A stretch of 64,000 bases of DNA. Origin: Saccharothrix longispora (GTDB lineage: Bacteria; Actinomycetota; Actinomycetes; Mycobacteriales; Pseudonocardiaceae). The translations under genes and the position numbers were made by a program. How positions within the stretch are numbered: position 1 is the first letter of the stretch; each line of letters starts with the position of its first letter. Positions 1-6,077 of this stretch are shown piece by piece. The notes beneath the pieces are model-generated. The model saw only the letters and a list, made by a program, of their open reading frames with translations. It made no database searches and had not been told where the DNA came from. The DNA is taken from the NCBI RefSeq assembly GCF_030852425.1, contig NZ_NSDM01000008.1, positions 1 through 64,000 on the forward strand, given 5' to 3'.

Positions 1-1
1 G

Positions 2-304
2 ATTGATCATTTGGTTCTGTCAAGCGGTCGGCATATAGATTTCATCTGGCCTTACCCAATAACCAGGCATGAGTTGCACTTCTTGACTCAATCGGATGAA
101 CGGCTTGAGTTGGAAGTCCAGCTTGCCGCATACGCGCCTACTGAGATCGACATCAACCGACAATGCTTGATTGCGCCTGAGAACAGAGAAGAGAGACGAG
201 TTCGTCGAAGGAGTCAGAAGAAACTTGCCAGAACTCTCCCCGAACAGCCGTGGATGACAGTGCCTTGCGCCTATCCACATCCTGAAGCGGAGTACTCGAG
301 TTAA
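2..304 (+). CDS. Hypothetical protein, 5' end outside window
   Basis: The reading frame is open to the left edge, so the visible 100 residues are probably the C-terminal part of a longer protein. I do not recognise it. The tail is basic (a run of Arg and Lys around residues 64-72) and then polar, with no membrane segment. Codon use is much AT-richer than in the element backbone, pointing to a separate origin as cargo. It ends 10 bases before the next gene on the same strand, so the two are probably co-transcribed. Confidence 0.5.
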   Translation: MDHLVLSSGRHIDFIWPYPITRHELHFLTQSDERLELEVQLAAYAPTEIDINRQCLIAPENREERRVRRRSQKKLARTLPEQPWMTVPCAYPHPEAEYSS

Positions 305-314
305 GGGCACTGGA

Positions 315-851
315 ATGGCTGACCTGTGGAGCTTTGCGCCTCTTGTTATAAGTGCTGTCACGGGGGCTACCGCCGGTGGCCTGGCAAGCATTGTTGTAGG
401 ACCGACTAAAGCTGAGAGAGAGGAACGCGGGAAGCGACGAATAGAGGCACGATCGAACCTTGGAAAAAGATTGCGCGCATTTCGCTACGAATTCAAAAAA
501 GCTCGGTTGTTGCGACTGGAAGGGCGCGCCATCTCGGACGAGGCTGTATTCGAATCGGCGCTACTGCTCGCGATTGCCGCCAATGCGGCTATGCAGGCCT
601 TGCCTCTATTCGAACGCTTGCGCATTCGGCGGCGAATCGTGGCAACAATTGGGGTAGAGATGCTCAGTCTTGCGGATTTTCAGATAGATAGCGACGGTGA
701 AACCGTAAGTGCTGCAGTGCATATGGTTACAGAAAAGTATCGACTTGACCCTCGGGAATCCATCCGGAGGCTGACTGAAGTAGACCCATCCGAGCCAGTT
801 TGGGATAAGCTGCTAAAGCGAATTGAGAGTCTTATTAGGAAGTACTCATGA
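315..851 (+). CDS. Hypothetical protein with N-terminal membrane segment
   Basis: A 178-residue protein of unknown function. Residues about 8-30 form a Gly/Ala/Val-rich hydrophobic segment, followed by a strongly charged stretch rich in Arg, Lys and Glu (about 33-75) that looks helical, then a mixed soluble tail. The likely topology is a short membrane anchor with a cytoplasmic domain. It follows the partial gene by 10 bases and converges with the next gene, whose stop lies 7 bases away. Base composition is AT-rich compared with the rest of the window, which suggests transferred cargo of the element. Confidence 0.55.
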   Translation: MADLWSFAPLVISAVTGATAGGLASIVVGPTKAEREERGKRRIEARSNLGKRLRAFRYEFKKARLLRLEGRAISDEAVFESALLLAIAANAAMQALPLFERLRIRRRIVATIGVEMLSLADFQIDSDGETVSAAVHMVTEKYRLDPRESIRRLTEVDPSEPVWDKLLKRIESLIRKYS

Positions 852-858
852 CTTAAGA

Positions 859-1446
859 TTAAGTCGTGTCGAGCTTGCCGGACTTTCTAAGTTCTTCGAT
901 AGCAAAAACTAGACCTTTGTTCTCCACTGAACGTTCACTGAGTTCGTGGAGCTTGCCTCTGCGGGTTCGGAGCCAGTGTCTATTTGAGTTATCGCGAAAA
1001 TGGCTGACCATTGTTTCTACCGCTGCACGACGACTGATGCCCGAAGCTACTATTCGATGCCCAGGACCTGAGGTCTCTACGTGATCTCTCGGTAGTAGGA
1101 TCTCCGCTCGTGCAGAGGTAGAGCGATAACTTCCTTTCTCGCGATAGAGTATGCAAACATCGAAGATTGGCTCATTGCTACGATTGATTAAGGTATAGTC
1201 GTACGTTGTCTTTACGAGATTCACGCGGCCTGCTTTAAGTTGCTCGACGCCGGGCATCTTTTCGACACAGTAGAAAACAACTTTTCGCGCTTGTTCTTCG
1301 CGTCGCACTCGCGCATCCCTGCGGATCACATAATACGTTGCGAAAAATGCAAGTGATGTGCCTATTGATCCAACCCACTGACCGACGGTACCCCATTGGA
1401 CAATTGACGGATCCCATGTGAAGCAGAACATATCGGAAGTATACAA
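859..1446 (-). CDS. Hypothetical single-pass membrane protein
   Basis: A 195-residue protein I do not recognise. It begins with a short aromatic N-terminus, then a membrane segment around residues 24-42 (motif GSIGTSLAFFATYYVI), followed by a very basic patch (RRDARVRREEQARK) expected to face the cytoplasm, and a soluble domain of about 140 residues. An alternative start at the sixth residue (MFCF) is possible. The gene is AT-rich like its neighbours. The layout (small anchor plus cytoplasmic domain) resembles the convergent 315-851 product, but I see no sequence similarity between them. Confidence 0.55.
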   Translation of the reverse strand: MYTSDMFCFTWDPSIVQWGTVGQWVGSIGTSLAFFATYYVIRRDARVRREEQARKVVFYCVEKMPGVEQLKAGRVNLVKTTYDYTLINRSNEPIFDVCILYREKGSYRSTSARAEILLPRDHVETSGPGHRIVASGISRRAAVETMVSHFRDNSNRHWLRTRRGKLHELSERSVENKGLVFAIEELRKSGKLDTT

Positions 1447-1583
1447 CTAATCGTCATTGATCGCTCAACTCGCCCGCGTTGTGCTTTAGCGAGGCAGACG
1501 TATTGCGGACGTCCTGCCTTGAAGCGGCTACCGAGAGAGGGCATGTCGAGACGCGAGGGGAATTGAGTTGACGCTGTTATCGA

Positions 1584-2255
1584 TTACAGCAGAGCAGCCA
1601 TGCTATCGATTACTGCATCTGCTCCCGCCTGCAACAATATGTCCCGCTTCTCGGGCTTATTCGCGTACCCGATCGACTTTGCTCCGACCGCCTGACTAGC
1701 TTCTACGTCCGTGACGGTATCGCCTATGAGGACTACCTCCGTAGTGCTTACGCCGAGCCGATTGGCAGCTAGTGTCAGTGAGAAAGGGTTTGGCTTCATT
1801 AGACTAGGGTCGGCATGGGTGCGGCCAGAAACAAAGGAAACGATGTCGTCTATGCCGTGGCGGACAAGGTACTTACTTACAGCCGATGCTGAATTATTGC
1901 TGACCACTGCTATTGGTCGGCCTTCTTCAGCAGTGCGACGCATCACCTGGATAGCGAATGGGGTTGGCTCTGCCGATTCGACTGCCTTGATCTCTGCTTT
2001 CACTAGGTAGTTTTCGACATCAAGTAGGCAGTCTTGTTTGTGAATCCCGGTCCAGCGGAGCACTTCCATAGGATCCGTCTCGTCGTCTACTGCAGGTCTA
2101 AAGACTGTGCCGTGTTGCCGCAGAAGTGCGATCAAGTCGGAGGCGATTCCGTCAGCGGCGTAGCCCGCGAAGACGCTGCATATCGGCCCATCAAAGTCGA
2201 AGAAGACAGCCTTTGCGTGATGGAAGATCGCGCTGTGTGGCTCAGTCATGGGCAT
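1584..2255 (-). CDS. HAD-superfamily phosphatase (phosphoglycolate phosphatase-like)
   Basis: A 223-residue haloacid dehalogenase-fold hydrolase. Motif I is FFDFDGPIC with the nucleophile Asp20 and acid/base Asp22; motif II is VVSNNSAS; the motif III lysine is in KPNPFSL; motif IV is LIGDTVTD with the Mg-binding acidic pair. A cap domain lies between motifs I and II. The substrate cannot be read from sequence. The start overlaps the end of the GntR-type regulator by 14 bases (8 if Met3 is used), so both are made from one leftward transcript. Many AICEs pair their GntR regulator with a small phosphate-cleaving enzyme, often Nudix; a HAD enzyme here may play the same part (inference). Confidence 0.85.
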   Translation of the reverse strand: MPMTEPHSAIFHHAKAVFFDFDGPICSVFAGYAADGIASDLIALLRQHGTVFRPAVDDETDPMEVLRWTGIHKQDCLLDVENYLVKAEIKAVESAEPTPFAIQVMRRTAEEGRPIAVVSNNSASAVSKYLVRHGIDDIVSFVSGRTHADPSLMKPNPFSLTLAANRLGVSTTEVVLIGDTVTDVEASQAVGAKSIGYANKPEKRDILLQAGADAVIDSMAALL

Positions 2256-3114
2256 ACTCCCGGGCGATCGTGTTCCAAATTGAGTCGAACCACGTACGTG
2301 CTTGGCGGACGTACTCAGCTGCGGTCGAGGTATCGTCGCTCTCGCTTACGGAGTACTGAAACAGAGTGGCGTCCTTGCCCATCGGATCATAGATGGGGAT
2401 CGGCTCGCCCTTAATCGTCACGTCGTGCTCTACGACGGGGTAGAAGCCAAAGAACGCGTCTTCATTGTTGAGGATGTAAAGCTTGAGAACCGGCGGGATG
2501 CCGTGAACTCGGACTTGGACGCTACCGGACTTGATCAGTCCTAGGTCGGCGAGCTCTTGCACATCATCAATAATCGCGTCGATTGAACGCTCGCTGATGC
2601 GCTTCTGTCGCATCCGCACCACAGGGTCATCGGTGGCAGTGTCTGCCCTGCATGGAAGCGCCATCGGCACCGACATGTCAGACACCATGATGCGGATGAC
2701 GACGCTTTCGGGTTTGAGTCGTCCGGCGCGTACCTTGTCCAGGACTTCCGACAAGGTATTACGTAGGGTCTCGCTTCCGAAGCCTGCGAAGTCGATCGAC
2801 ACGTGCGTTCGCTCGAAGGCTGCTTCGACGTGCGGGCGCAGCCCCACTGGGCGCTCCGTCTGGGCCCGGACGAACGTGCCGCTGCCCTGACGACTCACGA
2901 TCAAGTGTTCCGCTGCCAGCAGCCGTAGCGCTGCCTTGACCGTCTCCCGCGCGACGCCGAATCGGCTCGCCAGCGCGGGCTGTGAGGGCAGCTTGTCGCC
3001 GGGCTGGAGCTTCTTCGTCAGGATCGCGGCCCGCAGCTTGTTCGCGATCTGCTGCGACTCGGTACGTGGGTCGTCCGGATCAAGGTCGTCCAGGTACTCC
3101 AGGCCCTCGCTCAT
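2242..3114 (-). CDS. GntR-family transcriptional regulator of the element
   Basis: A 290-residue regulator. Residues about 17-85 form a GntR winged helix: LPSQPALASRFGVARETV is the recognition region and SRQGSGTFVR closes the wing. The C-terminal 200 residues do not clearly match the usual FadR or UTRA ligand domains. The gene is divergent from the transfer/replication operon, and three copies of a 10-bp motif lie in the shared intergenic region. By analogy with KorSA of pSAM2, it probably represses the element's rightward genes and itself. A minus-strand TATGCT at 3121-3126 sits 6 bases before the ATG, so its mRNA may be leaderless. Confidence 0.85.
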   Translation of the reverse strand: MSEGLEYLDDLDPDDPRTESQQIANKLRAAILTKKLQPGDKLPSQPALASRFGVARETVKAALRLLAAEHLIVSRQGSGTFVRAQTERPVGLRPHVEAAFERTHVSIDFAGFGSETLRNTLSEVLDKVRAGRLKPESVVIRIMVSDMSVPMALPCRADTATDDPVVRMRQKRISERSIDAIIDDVQELADLGLIKSGSVQVRVHGIPPVLKLYILNNEDAFFGFYPVVEHDVTIKGEPIPIYDPMGKDATLFQYSVSESDDTSTAAEYVRQARTWFDSIWNTIAREYAHD

Positions 3115-3131
3115 GACCTAAGCATATCGCC

Positions 3132-3222
3132 TGACTAGCCAAGACGTACTTTCAGGGCACATCCGCTTGACATGACTAGCCATGTCCGCCAAGCTTCGGT
3201 CATCGGCTCACCTGACTAGCCA
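3132..3222. promoter_or_regulatory. Three direct repeats TGACTAGCCA, likely GntR operators
   Basis: Perfect copies of TGACTAGCCA lie at 3132-3141, 3173-3182 and 3213-3222, 41 and 40 bases apart (about four helical turns, so on one face of the DNA). The middle copy directly follows a TTGACA at 3167-3172 that could be the -35 box of the rightward operon. The first copy overlaps the probable promoter of the leftward regulator gene. This layout fits cooperative repression of both directions by the GntR protein. The repeats are seen; the binding protein is inferred. Confidence 0.75.
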
Positions 3223-3246
3223 GGGGAGCCAGGAGGAGGCTTAGAG

Positions 3247-3612
3247 ATGGACAGCACGAGCTACTACCCGGATGGTCTGACCTCTGCCGCCGTGGAGCAG
3301 CTGCTGGACGCGCAGGTGTCGGTGGAGATCGCGGCTGCTGCTGAGCCGTCGTCGGCTCTGCTGGACGGGTCGGCGCGGGAGCGTCGTAACCGGCGCATCG
3401 TGGAGCGGGCGCTGAAGGGGATCACCTCGAAGTACGGCGTCACGGTGGAGCAGGCGACCGCCGAGCTGGAAGAGCTGGCGCGGCCGGTGGTCGTGTCGAA
3501 CGTGTTGCCCGCGCCGGTGTTCGGCCGCTCGAAGGCCAAGGGGCGCAAGGCGCGTCGCAACGCCGCCCGCCGGGCCGCCGTGGTCACGTCGGGTGCAGGG
3601 CGGGTGGCGTGA
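3247..3612 (+). CDS. Hypothetical AICE protein, first gene of rightward operon
   Basis: A 121-residue soluble protein of unknown function. The N-terminal half is acidic and Ala-rich, residues 43-85 look helical, and the C-terminus is very basic (GRSKAKGRKARRNAARRAA), which would suit nucleic-acid binding. A purine-rich ribosome site (AGGAGGAGG) lies at 3231-3239, just before the ATG. It is the first gene after the triple operator, so it should be among the first made when the element is derepressed. It overlaps the next gene as TGATG. Confidence 0.6.
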   Translation: MDSTSYYPDGLTSAAVEQLLDAQVSVEIAAAAEPSSALLDGSARERRNRRIVERALKGITSKYGVTVEQATAELEELARPVVVSNVLPAPVFGRSKAKGRKARRNAARRAAVVTSGAGRVA

Positions 3613-3923
3613 TGTCGTTGAAGCAGAACGACCTCGGCCACCAGGCGGGTCGGTTCCTGGTCGTCGGTGACGGGCGTCTGCGCGTGGACTTCGCCGCGCT
3701 GACCGCCGTGGTGCGGGAGCTGGTCGACCGTGAGGTTCGAGCCGCTCTCCCGGTGTCGGAGGACCTGACCGCCGCTCTCGCCGCGGCAGACCTGGCGTGG
3801 AGCCGGAAGACCGGCGACGAAACCGCCACCCCGGACTACCTGCGGCACCTGGCCGTCACCGCGTCCGGCCTGCTGCACCCGGACCGCTACCACGCCGACC
3901 GCGCGGTGCACGCCACGTACTGA
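3612..3923 (+). CDS. Small hypothetical AICE protein
   Basis: A 103-residue soluble protein of unknown function (start ATG 3612 overlapping the previous stop; a GTG one codon earlier is the alternative). It has no membrane segment. The C-terminal part (AWSRKTGDETATPDYLRHLAVTASG region) is helical and the protein ends His/Asp/Arg-rich. Translational coupling to the upstream gene and GC-rich codon use like the replication genes mark it as element backbone rather than cargo. Confidence 0.55.
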   Translation: MSLKQNDLGHQAGRFLVVGDGRLRVDFAALTAVVRELVDREVRAALPVSEDLTAALAAADLAWSRKTGDETATPDYLRHLAVTASGLLHPDRYHADRAVHATY

Positions 3924-3927
3924 CTTC

Positions 3928-3972
3928 GCCCGGACCGGCGGCCTACTCCCGCCAAGAAGCCGCCGCCGGTCC
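3928..3972 (+). terminator. 13-bp inverted repeat inside the operon
   Basis: CCGGACCGGCGGC at 3928-3940 pairs perfectly with 3960-3972 across a 19-base loop. No T-run follows, so it may be a weak attenuator or an mRNA-processing or stability hairpin between the first two small genes and the rest of the operon. Confidence 0.5.
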
Positions 3973-4019
3973 GGCCCCATCCACACCGCCCCCATGAGGG
4001 CGGGTGAGGAGAACCAAGC

Positions 4020-4214
4020 ATGTCGAACAACGCCCATCGGCGCGACCTCGTGGACGAACGCACCGGTGACACCTTCTACCAGCCCAGCCCCTACGGCCTG
4101 GTGACCCCGATCGCCACCGCTGACGGTTCGGCCCCGTCGTCCCAGCGTGGTCGAACCTGGGAAGACCTGACCGCGTCCGGTCGCGTGCTGCGCCCCGCCG
4201 GGGGTGCGCGATGA
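4020..4214 (+). CDS. Small hypothetical AICE protein, 64 aa
   Basis: A 64-residue polar protein with no recognised domain. It starts with ATG after a good ribosome site (GAGGAGA at 4008-4014) and ends in an ATGA overlap with the RapZ-like gene, so the two are translationally coupled. Its sequence is Thr/Ser/Pro/Gly-rich and probably flexible. Small Thr/Pro-rich proteins of this kind are common next to transfer genes in AICEs, but no function is known to me. Confidence 0.55.
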   Translation: MSNNAHRRDLVDERTGDTFYQPSPYGLVTPIATADGSAPSSQRGRTWEDLTASGRVLRPAGGAR

Positions 4215-4627
4215 GCACCCCGCCGATTCGGATCGTGTCGTTCGGCTACCTGCACGACGCCCCGCCGGAGGCCGAGCTGGTGGTCGACGTGCGGCAGCTG
4301 CTGCGCGACCCCGCCCGCATGAAGGGCGCCGGTCTGCTCGACCAGGACGGCCGTGACGCCGCAGTGCGCCAGGTGGTGCTGTCCACACCGGGCGCGGCAA
4401 CGCTGCTGGACATCGTTTCGCAGGCCGTCGACGTCGCCCGCGTCACCCGCAAGCCCATGACGATCGCGTTCGGCTGCGCTGGCGGACGGCACCGCTCGGT
4501 GGCCCTGGCCGAAGTGCTGGCCGGACTGCTGGACGCCGAGGGCGTGACGGTCGAGCTGGAACACCGGCACGTCCACCTGCCCCGCGTGGTGCGTGAGGGC
4601 GACAACCGGGAAGGACACCGCCGGTGA
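4211..4627 (+). CDS. Stand-alone RapZ C-terminal domain protein
   Basis: A 138-residue protein that matches only the C-terminal domain of RapZ/YvcJ. RIVSFGYLHDAPPEAELVVDVR corresponds to the start of that domain, and FGCAGGRHRSVALAE matches its GCxGGxHRSV signature; the family's conserved acidic/Arg VDVR element is present. The N-terminal P-loop ATPase half of RapZ is missing. In full-length RapZ the C-terminal domain binds small RNA (E. coli GlmZ/GlmY) and delivers it to RNase E. Here, in a mobile-element operon between small proteins, it might bind RNA or a nucleotide-sugar ligand (inference). Starts ATG in an ATGA overlap. Confidence 0.8.
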   Translation: MSTPPIRIVSFGYLHDAPPEAELVVDVRQLLRDPARMKGAGLLDQDGRDAAVRQVVLSTPGAATLLDIVSQAVDVARVTRKPMTIAFGCAGGRHRSVALAEVLAGLLDAEGVTVELEHRHVHLPRVVREGDNREGHRR

Positions 4628-4890
4628 GCATCCCGCCGCCCTTACTGCTGCTCCTGGTCGCCCTGGCCCTGGCCGCCGTGGTCGTGCTGTGGAAGCTGCT
4701 GGCCACCGCCGGGCTGATCGGCCTGGCCCAGTGGCTGGTCATCACCCAGGCCGAGGACCCGACCGCCGTGATGGTCGTGGTCGGAGTGCCGGCCCTGGTC
4801 CTGGCGGTGCTGCTGCGCCGTCTGCGCCGCACCGATCGCGGCCCGTCCCGTTCCCCGCTGTACCTGCGCCGACAGGAGGTGTCCCGATGA
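4624..4890 (+). CDS. Small two-pass membrane protein
   Basis: An 88-residue GTG-started protein overlapping the previous gene by 4 bases. Two hydrophobic segments (about residues 6-25 and 48-65, with a weakly hydrophobic stretch between) are followed by an Arg-rich cytoplasmic tail (RRLRRTDRG). It has no named family that I recognise. Directly upstream of the Spd-like and TraB-like genes, it is a candidate helper of intramycelial spread or pore formation (inference from position). It overlaps the next gene by ATGA. Confidence 0.6.
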   Translation: MSIPPPLLLLLVALALAAVVVLWKLLATAGLIGLAQWLVITQAEDPTAVMVVVGVPALVLAVLLRRLRRTDRGPSRSPLYLRRQEVSR

Positions 4891-6077
4891 GCACGTACGT
4901 CGAGAACCGCCGCGCCGACAAGGCCGCTGCCGCCGAGCAGCGCCGGGCGGACCAGGCCATGCTGTTCGAGCAGCGCCGCGCCGACGCCGCCGCCCGCGCC
5001 GAGCGGGAGCGCGCCGACCAGGCCGCCGCCGCGAAGCTGCGCCAGGAGCGCGCCGACGCCGCCCGCACTCGCCGTGCCGCCGCCCGCGCCGCGGTGACCT
5101 CGTGGGTGTCGACGCACACCATCGACCTGTTGTTCCTGCCGGTGGTGCTGGTGCCGGCGGTGCTCGCCTGGTCGGCGATCGCCGGGTTCGGCCACGACCT
5201 GTACGGCGCGCCGGGCTGGACGATGCCGCTGTTCTCCGAAGCTGCGATGTGGGCGTTCGCGTTCGCCCGCGCCGCCGCGCTGCGTGCTGGTCGCCCGACC
5301 GGGCGGCTCACGCTCGGGGTGTGGGTGTTCGCCGGGGTGTCGGGGACGCTGGCGTGCCTGCACGGCCTGACCCACCCCGGCGGCGGAGTGGTGGACGGCA
5401 TCGTCATGGCGCTGGTCGCGGTCGGTGGCGTGGTGGTGCACCAGATGGTCACCGCCGCCCCCGCCAAGCCACGCCCGACCCGTGAGCAGCGCGCCGCCGC
5501 CCGGCTCCACCGCCTGGCCGCCCGCCGGGTGGAGCGGGTGCGCCGCACCGCCCTGCGCCACGCCGTCGCCGAGTTGGCCGCGGACGGCACCGCCACGCTG
5601 GTGCACCGGCCCGGCCTGGTGGAGCTGCGCCGCGGCTGGACCGGCCGCGTGCGGCTGGTGCCCACCACGGTCGCCGGGTTGCCGGTCACCGATGGATGGG
5701 ACGACGCAGCCGCCGACCTGGTAGCCGAGATCGACGCCTACCGCGCCGCGCTGCCCGCCCCGCGCACCGACGCCGCCACGATCACCACGGACCCCGTGGA
5801 GACCTCGCCCGCAACCTTCACCGCGCAGACCGCGCACAGTGCGGGAAATGCGGAAATGGTGCCCGCCCCGGACGCGGACAAGATCGCGCGCTACACCGCC
5901 CGCGTGCGTGCCGCGATCGACCGCCAGGCCCTCCCGGAGCACCCCTCGCAGACGCAGGTGCGCAAGTTCCTGCGCTGCCGCTCCGAGCACGCCGCCGCCG
6001 TGCACCGCGCCCTGTTCCCCACCCACGACGACGGCCCCGACGACGAGGGCGGCACCCGCCAGGAGGTGACGGCATGA
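4887..6077 (+). CDS. DUF2637/Spd-like membrane protein
   Basis: A 396-residue protein starting at ATG 4887 (ribosome site AGGAGGT at 4874-4880). Residues 1-70 are a charged helical repeat of the type RRADxAAAAEQ, likely a coiled coil. Four hydrophobic segments follow (about 78-96, 108-124, 140-156, 162-183), then a basic linker and a soluble tail ending with a conserved-looking helical region (QTQVRKFLRCRSEHAAAVHRA). This is the layout of DUF2637 proteins, which occur beside tra genes in Streptomyces-type elements and are often called SpdB. Such proteins are thought to help plasmid spread through septal walls. ATGA overlap with traB supports a joint role. Confidence 0.75.
   Translation: MSTYVENRRADKAAAAEQRRADQAMLFEQRRADAAARAERERADQAAAAKLRQERADAARTRRAAARAAVTSWVSTHTIDLLFLPVVLVPAVLAWSAIAGFGHDLYGAPGWTMPLFSEAAMWAFAFARAAALRAGRPTGRLTLGVWVFAGVSGTLACLHGLTHPGGGVVDGIVMALVAVGGVVVHQMVTAAPAKPRPTREQRAAARLHRLAARRVERVRRTALRHAVAELAADGTATLVHRPGLVELRRGWTGRVRLVPTTVAGLPVTDGWDDAAADLVAEIDAYRAALPAPRTDAATITTDPVETSPATFTAQTAHSAGNAEMVPAPDADKIARYTARVRAAIDRQALPEHPSQTQVRKFLRCRSEHAAAVHRALFPTHDDGPDDEGGTRQEVTA

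Noticed and set aside
1-3100. Left attachment site of the element
   Set aside because: I looked for a second copy of the tRNA-Arg 3' segment; only a chance GATCGAACCT at about 451 was seen.
5696-6073. 126-codon N-terminal extension of the TraB-like protein
   Set aside because: It overlaps the DUF2637 coding region and reads as Arg/Pro-rich shadow; ATG 6074 has a ribosome site and an ATGA overlap.
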